A DNA stretch of 64,000 bases from DATLLN01 sp963720885 (GTDB lineage Bacteria; Actinomycetota; Thermoleophilia; Gaiellales; JAICJC01), in the NCBI GenBank assembly GCA_963720885.1, contig CAVRGW010000002.1, forward strand, positions 310,001 through 374,000. Reading direction: 5' to 3'. The translations under genes were made by a program, and so were the position numbers. This document shows, piece by piece, positions 52,709-63,244 of the stretch; positions within the stretch are counted from its first letter, which is position 1; each line of letters starts with the position of its first letter. The notes under the pieces were generated by a model, which made no database searches, had not been told where the DNA came from, and saw only the letters and a program-made list of their open reading frames with translations.

Positions 52709-53652
52709 GCGAACTGCAGCAGCACCTTGCCGAACTTGCCCGGCGCGGCCAGATGGTCGAACGCGGCCGCGGCGTCCTCGGCCGGGAACACGCGGTCGAT
52801 CGGCGGCGCGACACGGCCCTCGGCGAGCAGCGGGACGACCCCGCGCGCGAACGCCTGCACCGCGGCGCCCTTCTCCTCCATCGGCCGGGCTCGCAGCACG
52901 GTGCCCATCAGCGAGGCGCGCTTGCCCATCAGCGCCCGCAGGGACATGTCGAACTCCGCGCCGGCGCCCGTGCCGACGACGATGATCCGGCCCCTGGTCG
53001 CCAGCGCGCGCAGGTCGCCGGGCAGGTTCGGCGCGCCGACCAGCTCGAGCACCACGTCCACCTCACCGTCCACGTCCTCCAGCGCCACCGGGTCGGCGCC
53101 CATCGCCGACAGCCGCTCGTGGGCTGCCTCGCTGCGTGCGTTGGCCAGCACCCGCGCGCCGGCCGCCAGGCCGAGCTGGACGGCGGCCGTGCCGACGCCA
53201 CCGCTGGCGCCGTTGACCAGCAGGGTCTCGCCGGTGACAAGCCCAGCGCGGGTGAACATCGCGTCGTGGGCGGTGATGAATGCCTCCGGAACCGCGGCGG
53301 CCTGCTCGTCCGAGAGCCGGTCGGGAACGCGCGCCACGTGCCGCTCGTGCACGGTGACCCGGTCGGCCAGACCTCCACCGCCGACGATGCCGAACACGCG
53401 GTCGCCGACCTGCCAGCCGAGCACCGCGGCCCCGGTCGCGACCACCGTCCCGCCGACCTCCAGCCCGGGCACGTCGGCCACCGCGCCGGGAGGTGCCGGG
53501 TAGTGGCCGGCGCGCTGGATCAGGTCCGCCGGGTTGAGTCCCGCGTGCGACGCGGCGACCACGACCTCGTTCGACCCGGGCACCGGATCGGGCCGTTCCT
53601 CGAGCCGCATCACCTCGGGCCCGCCGGCTCCTCTGAACACGATGGCGCGCAT
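52705..53652 (-). CDS. NADPH:quinone oxidoreductase-like MDR protein
   Basis: The 315-residue protein is a zinc-free medium-chain reductase of the QOR family: MRAIVFRGAGGPEVMRLEER, NPADLIQRAGHYPAPPG, and the nucleotide motif LLVNGASGGVGTAAVQLGLA. The cysteine and histidine ligands of alcohol dehydrogenases are absent. Its final bases overlap the LacI stop convergently. It reduces quinones or enones with NADPH in the cytoplasm. It is divergent from the ABC operon. Confidence 0.9.
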   Translation of the reverse strand: MRAIVFRGAGGPEVMRLEERPDPVPGSNEVVVAASHAGLNPADLIQRAGHYPAPPGAVADVPGLEVGGTVVATGAAVLGWQVGDRVFGIVGGGGLADRVTVHERHVARVPDRLSDEQAAAVPEAFITAHDAMFTRAGLVTGETLLVNGASGGVGTAAVQLGLAAGARVLANARSEAAHERLSAMGADPVALEDVDGEVDVVLELVGAPNLPGDLRALATRGRIIVVGTGAGAEFDMSLRALMGKRASLMGTVLRARPMEEKGAAVQAFARGVVPLLAEGRVAPPIDRVFPAEDAAAAFDHLAAPGKFGKVLLQFA

Positions 53653-53673
53653 CGCCGGAGCCTACCGGCGCAT

Positions 53674-53703
53674 TTGGGCTCGCGCCGAGCTCCGGTGTAC
53701 AGT
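53674..53703 (+). promoter_or_regulatory. Candidate sigma-70-like promoter of the ABC/dehydrogenase operon
   Basis: TTGGGC at 53674-53679 and TACAGT at 53698-53703 are separated by 18 bases and lie about 50 bases before the first ATG of the operon. The TG directly before the -10 element adds slight support. A strong ribosome site (AGGAGGAG) precedes ATG 53752. The elements are recognisable but not perfect. Confidence 0.4.
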
Positions 53704-53751
53704 CTGTCCCCCTGTCAAGGGTCAACGCATGCCGGAAAACCAGGAGGAGCG

Positions 53752-55428
53752 ATGGACGACATCAGGCGTCAGCGCACTGAGCTCGAAAACCATCTGATCG
53801 ATGAGCTGATCTCGGGAAGGCTCACCCGTTGGGAGTTCGTCCGCCGCGGCACGGTGATGGGCATGTCCATCCCGCTGCTCGGCGCGATCGTCGCAGCGTG
53901 CGGCGGCGCCAACGACACCGGCGGCAGCTCGGCGGCCAGCGGCGGTAGCTCGGGCCCGGCGTCCGTAAAGCCCGGCGGCACCGTGCGCGCCGCGATCGTC
54001 GTCCCCACAGGAGCGATCAACCCCGTCACCGTGGGCGATCAGGGCGGACTCTGCATGCTCGGCCAGGTCGGCGAGTTCCTCTGCGTGGCCAACCCGACCA
54101 CGTTCGAGCTGGAGCCGGTGCTGGCGGACAGCTGGACGGCCAACTCGGACTCGTCGGAATGGACGTTCAAGCTGAAGAGCGGCGTCACGTTCCATGACGG
54201 TTCGTCGCTGGTGGCCGATGACGTCGTGTACACGATGGACCTGCTCTCCGACTCGAAGGGCACATCGCAGGCGCTGTCGGTGTTCCGCGGGGTGCTCGAC
54301 AAGGGCGGCACGACGGCGGTCGACGACAGCACGGTCAAGTTCACCCTCGAGGCGCCCAACGGCAACTTCCCATACCTTGTCTCGCGAGACAACTACAACG
54401 CCATCATCATCAAGGCGGGCACCGACCCCAAGGACTTCGAGAAGACGTTTCCCGGCACCGGCCCGTTCAAGCTCGACAAGTACACGCCCAAGGTGGGCGC
54501 CTCGTTCGTCCGCAACGACGACTACTGGGGCACCAAGGCAAACCCGGACCGCATCGAGTTCACGTTCTACGAGGACGAGGGCCCGCAGATCCTCGCCCTC
54601 CAGGGCAAGCAGGTCGACGTCGTCGGCCAGATCTCCGTCTCGGGCGGCCGGGCGATCCTCAACGACCCGAGCTACGTGATCCTCGACATCCCGTCGACCG
54701 CGCACCGCCAGGTGCACATGCGAAACGACAAGGAGCCCTTCACCGACAAGCGCGTTCGCCAGGCGATCGCGCTGTCGCTCGACCGGCCCGCGATCATCCA
54801 GCAGCTGTTCGAGGGCAAGGCGAAGATCGGAAACGACAGCCCGTTCGCGAGCGTCTTCCCGTCCACCGACCCGTCGGTGCCGCAGCGCACGCAGAACATC
54901 GATCAGGCGAAGCAGCTGCTCTCGGACGTCGCGCTCTCGAACCCGTCGGTCAAGCTGAACACGGAGAAGGCGTTCGAGATCCCCGACTACGCCGTCCTGA
55001 TCCAGAACTCGGCGAAGGCGATCGGGTTCACCATCGACATCCTCCAGCAGAGCGCCACCCAGTACTACGGCGACTTCACGTTCGGCGGCTCGCCGTGGCT
55101 GGACTCGACGATGGGCATCACCGACTACGGCCACCGCAGCGTCCCCAACGTGATCCTGGGCGCGCCGCTGCTGTCCGACGGCACATGGAACTCGGCGCAC
55201 TTCAAGAACACGACCTACGACAGCCTGGTCAAGCAGTACAACGCGGCGTCCGACGTCCAGAGCCAGCAGACGGTCGCCAAGCAGATCCAGGAGCTGCTGC
55301 TCGACGAGACACCGGTGATCTTCGCCTACTTCTACGACTACCTGGGCGCCACCGCCGGGAACGTCGGCGGCGTCGTGATCACGCCGATCGGTCACGTCCA
55401 GCTGGAGGGCGCCGGCTTCACCTCCTGA
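53752..55428 (+). CDS. ABC transporter substrate-binding protein, family 5
   Basis: The 558-residue protein has a leader with RRGTVMGMSIPLLGAIVAACGG, which combines a twin-arginine-like start and a lipobox, so it is a surface lipoprotein. The mature part is solute-binding family 5: ANPTTFELEPVLADSWTANS, WTFKLKSGVTFHDGSSLVADD, FPGTGPFKLDKYTP and FTDKRVRQAIALSLDRPAII. The family binds dipeptides, oligopeptides, nickel or sugars. It opens an operon continuing to the right edge, and the downstream catabolic genes suggest that its ligand is their substrate. Confidence 0.92.
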   Translation: MDDIRRQRTELENHLIDELISGRLTRWEFVRRGTVMGMSIPLLGAIVAACGGANDTGGSSAASGGSSGPASVKPGGTVRAAIVVPTGAINPVTVGDQGGLCMLGQVGEFLCVANPTTFELEPVLADSWTANSDSSEWTFKLKSGVTFHDGSSLVADDVVYTMDLLSDSKGTSQALSVFRGVLDKGGTTAVDDSTVKFTLEAPNGNFPYLVSRDNYNAIIIKAGTDPKDFEKTFPGTGPFKLDKYTPKVGASFVRNDDYWGTKANPDRIEFTFYEDEGPQILALQGKQVDVVGQISVSGGRAILNDPSYVILDIPSTAHRQVHMRNDKEPFTDKRVRQAIALSLDRPAIIQQLFEGKAKIGNDSPFASVFPSTDPSVPQRTQNIDQAKQLLSDVALSNPSVKLNTEKAFEIPDYAVLIQNSAKAIGFTIDILQQSATQYYGDFTFGGSPWLDSTMGITDYGHRSVPNVILGAPLLSDGTWNSAHFKNTTYDSLVKQYNAASDVQSQQTVAKQIQELLLDETPVIFAYFYDYLGATAGNVGGVVITPIGHVQLEGAGFTS

Positions 55429-55437
55429 CGACTCACG

Positions 55438-55466
55438 CCCGCCGCCGGCCCGGCGCCGGCGGCGGG
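55438..55466 (+). other. Strong intercistronic hairpin after the binding-protein gene
   Basis: A perfect 12-bp GC stem (CCCGCCGCCGGC with its complement) closes a 5-base loop, starting 10 bases after the SBP stop and ending 17 bases before the permease ATG. No T run follows. In transporter operons such hairpins protect the binding-protein message from 3' decay and give it excess expression; that role is inferred here. It may also attenuate downstream transcription. Confidence 0.7.
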
Positions 55467-55483
55467 ACGAGCCACCGCCCACG

Positions 55484-56439
55484 ATGGCAGGCTTCATCCT
55501 CCGCCGCATCGGTCTCGCCCTGATCACGCTCTGGCTGCTGAGCGTCCTGGTCTTCTTCCTCGTGCAGCTGCTGCCGGGCAACGTGGCCCGCTCGATCCTC
55601 GGCCCGCTGGCCGCGCAGTCCACGGTCGACAACCTCAACCACCAGCTGGGCACCGACCAGCCGGTGATCGTGCAGTACTTCAACTGGCTCAAGGGCCTCC
55701 TGCACGGCGACCTCGGCGACTCGCTCACCTACCGCCAACCGGTGCGGCCGTTCGTCACCTCGGCGCTCGAAAACTCCCTGAAGCTGGCGGCCCTGGCCTT
55801 CGTGATCGTCGTGCCGGTCAGCCTGATCGGCGGCATCGCCGCGGCGCTCAAGGTCGGCAAGCCGCTCGACCGGATCATCACCACCGGCGGGCTCTCGCTG
55901 GCGGCGGTGCCCGAGTTCGTGACCAGCGTCATCCTGATCATGGTCTTCGGCATCTGGCTGAACGTGCTGCCGATCACGGCGGCCACGCCGCCCGGCGCCA
56001 GCATCTGGGACCAGATCTACCACCTGCTCTTGCCCGCGATCGCGCTGTGCCTGGTGCTGTTCGGGTACATCGCGCGCATGGCCCGCGCGGGCATGATCGA
56101 GGCGCTCGACTCCGACTACACCCGCACGGCGATGCTCAAGGGGCTGCCCTGGCGCACGGTGATCGTCCGCCACGTCCTGCGCAACGCGCTGCTGCCGACG
56201 ATCACCGTGATCGCGACGCAGCTCGGCTACCTGATCGGCGGCCTGGTGGTGGTCGAGATGCTCTTCCACTACCAGGGCATCGGCCGCTGATCTTGACCGC
56301 GGCGACCAGCAAGGACTTCCCGATGCTGGAGGCCGGCGTGCTGGTGGTCGGCGTCGTCTACCTGGCGGCGACGCTGATCGCCGACGTGCTTTACGCCCTG
56401 CTGAATCCGCGCATCCGCCACGCCGGGAGCGACCAGTGA
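55484..56439 (+). CDS. ABC transporter permease (DppB-like), frameshift near 56288
   Basis: The first frame encodes GFILRRIGLALITLWLLSVL and the usual DppB core, with the EAA loop RAGMIEALDSDYTRTAMLKG. It stops at 56290 just after YQGIGR. The next frame continues with LILTAATSKDFPMLEAGVLV and ends HAGSDQ at 56439. Restoring one missing G in ggccgctgatc gives RLILTAA, the expected continuation. The corrected protein is about 318 residues with six helices, and the GTG of the second permease overlaps its stop. Confidence 0.85.
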
Positions 56440-57322
56440 GCGTCACCAACGAGCTCGGGCCCCCGACGCCGATGGCGCCCGCCGTGCAGCCGAACGCCCG
56501 CGCGGTCGCGCGCCGGGAGACGCTTCGCGCGCTGCTCCGATCGAAGACCTTCATCATCGGCGTGGTCATCGTCGGCTTCTGGATCCTCTGCGCGATCGGC
56601 CAGGCCCGGCTGTTCCAGGATCCTTACGCGACCAGCCTGGACGTGCTCAAGCCGCCGTCCAGCGAGCACTGGTTCGGCACCGACCGGCTCGGCCGCGACG
56701 TGTTCTCCCGCGTCATCGTCGGCGCGCGCGATATCCTGATCGTCGCGCCGCTGGCGACCATCCTGGGCACCGTGCTGGGCACGGCGCTCGGGCTGGTGAT
56801 GGGCTATTTCCGCGGGCTGGTCGACGACATCCTGGGCCGGATCGTGGACGCCGTGCTGGCGCTGCCGGTGGTCATCGTCGCCCTGCTGGCTGTCACCGCC
56901 GTCGGACCGTCGACCACCACCGTGATCATCGTCATCGGCCTCGTGTTCACGCCGCTGATCGCGCGCACGGTGCGCGCCGCGGTGCTGGCGGAGCGCGAGC
57001 TGGAGTACGTGTCCGCCGCGAAGCTGCGCGGTGAGCGGGCGCCCTACATCATGTTCGTCGAGATCCTGCCCAACGTCCTGCCGCCGATCCTCGTCGAGTT
57101 CACCGTGCGTCTCGGCTACGCCATCTTCACGGTCGCCACGCTGTCGTTCCTCGGCTTCGGCATCCAGCCGCCGTCGCCCGACTGGGGCCTCCAGGTCTCG
57201 GAGGAGTACACGTACCTCTCCGCCGGCTACTGGTGGCCGACGCTGTTCCCGGCGCTGGCCATCGCCACGCTGGTGATCGGCATCAACCTGATCGCCGATG
57301 CGCTGGCGGGGGTGTTCGACCG

Positions 57323-57326
<4 letters not shown>
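56436..57326 (+). CDS. ABC transporter permease (DppC-like)
   Basis: The 296-residue protein has an N-terminal helix, the conserved HWFGTDRLGRDVFSRVIVGA segment near residue 77, and the EAA-type loop RAAVLAERELEYVSAAKLRG. FLGFGIQPPSPDWGLQVSEE, the DppC signature, follows. It forms the heterodimeric channel with the upstream permease. GTG 56436 overlaps the DppB-like stop, and the ATPase ATG overlaps its own. Confidence 0.92.
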
Positions 57327-59350
<2,024 letters not shown>

Positions 59351-59354
<4 letters not shown>

Positions 59355-60469
59355 TCACCCGCGCCGCCGTGCTCGAGCGGGTCGGCGCGCCGCTCGAGGT
59401 CACGGAGCTCGAGCTTGCACCGCCGGGCCCGGGGGAGGCGCTGGTGCAGCTGCACGCGAGCGGCGTGTGCCACTCCGACCAGAACGCCATCGACGGCACG
59501 GCCGAGACGCCATGCCCGGCGGTACTGGGCCACGAGGGCGGCGGCGTCGTGATCGCGGTCGGGCCGGGCGTCACCCGCGTCGCCGAGGGCGCCCACGTCG
59601 CTCTGTCCTGGGCGCCGGCCTGCGGTCATTGCGCCGAGTGCCTGGACGACCTGCCGCACCTGTGCGGCACCGCGTGGCCGATGATGGCCCAGGGCACGCT
59701 GATGGACGGCACCAGCCGGCTGTCGCGGGGCGGCGACGTCATACATCACTACTCGTTCCTGTCGACGTTCGCCGAGTATGCGGTCGTGCCCGAGGCGTCG
59801 TGCGTTGTTATACCCGACGACATTCCGCTGGAGATCGCGGGGCTCGTCGGGTGCGCAGTCACCACCGGCATCTGCGCGGTGTGGAGGAGCGCCGAGGTCC
59901 GGCCCGGTCAGCGGGCCGCGGTGATCGGCTGCGGCGGCGTCGGGCTCTCGGCGGTGATCGGCCTGGCCGCCGTGGCCGCCGCGCCCATCGTGGCAGTCGA
60001 CGTGGACGACGCGAAGCTGGAGGCGGCGCTCTCGCTGGGCGCGACGGACGCCGTCCGCTGGGCCGGCTCGCCGGAAGCGACTGCCGAGGAGGTGCAGCGG
60101 ACGACCGGCGGCGGCGTGGACGTCGCCGTCGAGGCGACGGGGCGCAGCGAGGCGATGCTGACCGCCTTCCTCGCCACCCGCCGCCGGGGCACTGCGGTGT
60201 TCATCGGCATCCCCCGCGCGGACGCGGTAGTGCCGCTGCCGGCGCTCTCCATCCCGCGGATGGAGCGGCGCGTGATCGGCGCGCTCTACGGCTCGGCGCG
60301 TCCCGACCGGGACTTCCTGGTGATCCTCGACCAGTACCGCCGCGGCCGGCTGCCGCTCGATCGGCTGGTGTCCCACCGGCTGCCGCTCGACGAGATCGAG
60401 CATGCGTTCGAGCTGCTGCGCAGTGGATCGTCGCTACGGACGGTGCTCGACCTGACGGAGGCGGCCTGA
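59351..60469 (+). CDS. Zinc-dependent alcohol dehydrogenase, first copy
   Basis: The 372-residue MDR protein has catalytic zinc ligands in SGVCHSDQNAID and VLGHEGGGVV. The structural zinc site is in CGHCAECLDDLPHLC, and the nucleotide motif is VIGCGGVGLSAVIGLAA. These resemble class III (formaldehyde/S-hydroxymethyl-thiol) and NDMA-type dehydrogenases. Coupled GTGA starts join it to the ABC ATPase upstream and the Fae homologue downstream. Oxidation of an alcohol or aldehyde adduct is likely. The thiol cofactor, if any, is not shown. Confidence 0.9.
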
Positions 60470-60993
60470 TGCTCGACCTGGAAGTGATCGACGGCTGCGT
60501 CGGAGAGGCATGGTCGGGCACCGTGCCCGACGGAAGCCACATCAACGTGGTGCTGGCCCGTCGCGGCTCGGCGACTGCCGCCGCGGGGCTGACGGCGCTG
60601 GCCCAGCCGCGGCCGGGACACGCGCCGCTGGTTGTCTGCCTGGGCGCGGGCAACGCCGTGCGGCCGGTGACGATCATGACCAACAAGGCTCCGGCGACGG
60701 AGCAGCTGCACGCGCTGATCACCTGGGGCGCGGCGCAGCTGGGCGTCGGCCAGGGCGTGATGGACGCGGTTGCGGACGGCACCCTGCCCGCCGAGCAGGC
60801 CGGCGAGCTGGTGCTGCTGGTCGCCGCGTGGGTCGATCCCGACACGACGGACGAGACCGCGGTTCGCCTGGCGAACCGCGACGCGACCTACCGGGCGATC
60901 CTCGATGCCCTCGAGACCGACCGGGCGGCGCGCGTCCAGGAGCTGGTCGACCTGCGCGACGGCGCGCGCAACGCCTTCTACAGCGGCGAGTGA
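60469..60993 (+). CDS. Formaldehyde-activating enzyme (Fae) homologue
   Basis: The 174-residue protein fits the Fae family along its length. It has GEAWSGTVPDGSHINVVLAR, with a His aligned with the catalytic His17 of Methylobacterium Fae, then QPRPGHAPLVVCLG, a PVTIMTNKAPATEQLHALI strand-helix pair and GQGVMDAVADGTLP. Fae condenses formaldehyde with tetrahydromethanopterin. No tetrahydromethanopterin gene is in the window, so this may be a divergent Fae-like enzyme. It sits between an alcohol dehydrogenase and an enolase-superfamily gene with overlapping starts. Confidence 0.82.
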   Translation: MLDLEVIDGCVGEAWSGTVPDGSHINVVLARRGSATAAAGLTALAQPRPGHAPLVVCLGAGNAVRPVTIMTNKAPATEQLHALITWGAAQLGVGQGVMDAVADGTLPAEQAGELVLLVAAWVDPDTTDETAVRLANRDATYRAILDALETDRAARVQELVDLRDGARNAFYSGE

Positions 60994-62111
60994 CGGTGCA
61001 GATCAGCTCGATCGAAACCCGCACCTACCGCTATCCGCTCGATCCACCGTTCGCCGCGGCATGGGATCCCGTTCCCCGCACCGCGCAGGAGGCGACGCTG
61101 GTTGTCGTCAACTCGGACGACGGTGTCGTCGGCTACGCCAGCGGCGGAGACGGCCTGCCCGACGCCGGGCTGCTCGACCGGCTGCTGCGCGGCGTCGACC
61201 CGCAGGACGCCGACCGCGTGCACGGCGTGTGCGAGACGGTCGACTTCCACGGTGGGCGGCCGTGGGCCGTCGAGATCGCGTGCTGGGATCTGGTCGGCCG
61301 CGCCCTGGGCGAGCCGCTGTGGAAGCTGCTGGGCGGCCGGCGCGAGCGGCTCACCGCGTACGCGTCCACCGGCGAGCTGCTGGAACCGGCCGACCGCGCG
61401 GCCCGCGCGAAGGCCCTGGTGGCCGGCCGCGGCGTGCGGGCCATCAAGCTGCGCTTCCACCACGAGGACTGGCGCACCGACATGGCGACCGTCGCGGCGG
61501 TGCGCGACGCCGTCGGCGCGGAGGTCGAGCTGATGGTCGACGCGAACCAGGGCTGGCGGATGCCGGGCGATCTGACGCCGCGGTGGGACGTGGAGACGGC
61601 GGCCGCGTGCGCCCGCGCGCTCGAGGAGTACGACGTGCACTGGCTGGAGGAGCCGCTGCCAACCGACGATCCGGAGGCGTACCGGACGCTGGGCGAGCGG
61701 ACGCAGGTTCGGCTGGCGGCCGGCGAGATGGTGCGCACCGCCGGCGAGGCCCGCGACCTCGTGCTCCGCGGCGGGATCGACGTGCTGCAGTGCGACGTGC
61801 TGTTCTGCGGCGGCTTCACCGGCACGCGCCGGCTGGCGGAGCTGGCCGAGGACCGCGGCGCCGCGTGGTCTCCGCACACCTGGTCGAACGGCTACGGGCT
61901 GGTCGCGAACCTGCACGCAGCGTGCGCGTTCTCCGGCTACGACTACGTCGAGGTGCCCTTCGACCCGCCGGCGTGGTCGGCCGAGCGGCGGGACTGGCTG
62001 CTCCCCGCGCCGGTGGAGATCGCCGCGGACGGCACCATCGCGCCGCCGGACGGCCCCGGCTTGGGCGTCGAGCCCGACCTGGATGCCCTCGAACGGTGGC
62101 GAGTCGCATGA
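60990..62111 (+). CDS. Enolase superfamily enzyme (mandelate racemase/muconate lactonizing)
   Basis: The 373-residue protein has an N-terminal capping domain and a barrel with metal ligands in ELMVDANQGW (Asp), HWLEEPLPTDD (Glu) and LAAGEMVRTAG (Glu). A general-base candidate is RAIKLRFHHED (KxR), and a late His is in SPHTWSNGYGL. The His on the last strands points to mandelate racemase-like acid-sugar dehydratases rather than MLE lactonases. The substrate is unknown. GTG 60990 overlaps the Fae stop and GTG 60996 is an alternative. Confidence 0.88.
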   Translation: MTVQISSIETRTYRYPLDPPFAAAWDPVPRTAQEATLVVVNSDDGVVGYASGGDGLPDAGLLDRLLRGVDPQDADRVHGVCETVDFHGGRPWAVEIACWDLVGRALGEPLWKLLGGRRERLTAYASTGELLEPADRAARAKALVAGRGVRAIKLRFHHEDWRTDMATVAAVRDAVGAEVELMVDANQGWRMPGDLTPRWDVETAAACARALEEYDVHWLEEPLPTDDPEAYRTLGERTQVRLAAGEMVRTAGEARDLVLRGGIDVLQCDVLFCGGFTGTRRLAELAEDRGAAWSPHTWSNGYGLVANLHAACAFSGYDYVEVPFDPPAWSAERRDWLLPAPVEIAADGTIAPPDGPGLGVEPDLDALERWRVA

Positions 62112-63244
62112 GCAGCCGGCTTTCGGTCCGCGCCGCTGTGCTCGACCGGATGGGAGAACCGGTGCGGGTCGAGGAGCTGCGCCTCGACGCTCCCCGCGCC
62201 GGCGAGGCGCTGGTGCGCATCGCAGCGGCCGGGGTCTGTCACTCCGACCTGCATCTCGCGGACGGCCACCTCGGCACCGACCGCCAGCCGATCGTGCTCG
62301 GGCATGAGGGCGCCGGCGTCGTCGAGCAGGTCGGCGCGGGCGTCACGGCGGTCGCTCCGGGCGACCGCGTCGCGCTGTGCTTCGTTCCCGCATGCGGCAG
62401 CTGCCCGCGTTGCCTGGCCGGGCAGACCAACCTGTGTCAGGCGGCGGCGGCGAGCAACTCGGCCGGCGAGCTGCCGGCCGGCGGCACCCGCCTGCACCGG
62501 CCGGACGGCTCCGACGTCAAGCACTTTCTCAACCTCGCGTGCTTCGCGGAGAGGTGCGTGGTCGATGCCCGCTCGATCGTCCCGGTGCCGGACGATCTAC
62601 CGCTGTGGGAGGCGGCGTTGGTCGGCTGCAGCGTGATGACCGGGGTCGGCGCCGTGCGCAACGCTGCCGGTGTCAAAGTTGGCGACACCGTCGCCGTGAT
62701 CGGCTGCGGAGGCGTCGGCGTGCAGGCCGTGTCCGCAGCATCGCTGGCCGGCGCCTCGCGGGTGATCGCGATCGACCTCGACCCCGCGAAGCTCGAGCTC
62801 GCCCGCAGCCATGGCGCCACGGACGTCGTCCAGGCATCCGACCGTGCGGTGCACGATGTCCGTGCGCTCACCGGCGGGGGAGCTGACCACGCGATCGAGG
62901 TCGTCGGCCGCCCGGAGACGATCCGCCAGGCGTTCGCGATGATCCGCGAGGGCGGTACCGCGGTGGTGGTCGGCATCGCGCCGCGGGGCGTCGACGTGCC
63001 CATCCCTGCGCTCGACTTCATCAACGACAAGACGCTCCGCGGCTGTTTCTACGGATCGGGCAACGTGCTGGCCGAGATGCCGGCCGTGGTCGGGATGGTC
63101 GCCTCCGGCCGACTGCGGGTGAGCGACGTGGTCTCCGACGTGATCGGGCTCGACGGGATCGAGGACGCGTTCCAGCGGCTGCGCGACGGACGTGGCGCGC
63201 GCTCGCTGGTGATGCTCGACGAGCAGGCGGCGGGCGGCCCGTGA
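62108..63244 (+). CDS. Zinc-dependent alcohol dehydrogenase, second copy
   Basis: The 378-residue MDR enzyme has catalytic zinc ligands in AGVCHSDLHLAD and VLGHEGAGVV, structural zinc in CGSCPRCLAGQTNLC and a nucleotide motif VIGCGGVGVQAVSAASL. It resembles the first copy in layout but has diverged widely, so an older duplication or separate recruitment is likely. ATG 62108 overlaps the enolase-superfamily stop. Two such enzymes in one operon may oxidise successive intermediates or different alcohols. Confidence 0.9.
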   Translation: MSSRLSVRAAVLDRMGEPVRVEELRLDAPRAGEALVRIAAAGVCHSDLHLADGHLGTDRQPIVLGHEGAGVVEQVGAGVTAVAPGDRVALCFVPACGSCPRCLAGQTNLCQAAAASNSAGELPAGGTRLHRPDGSDVKHFLNLACFAERCVVDARSIVPVPDDLPLWEAALVGCSVMTGVGAVRNAAGVKVGDTVAVIGCGGVGVQAVSAASLAGASRVIAIDLDPAKLELARSHGATDVVQASDRAVHDVRALTGGGADHAIEVVGRPETIRQAFAMIREGGTAVVVGIAPRGVDVPIPALDFINDKTLRGCFYGSGNVLAEMPAVVGMVASGRLRVSDVVSDVIGLDGIEDAFQRLRDGRGARSLVMLDEQAAGGP

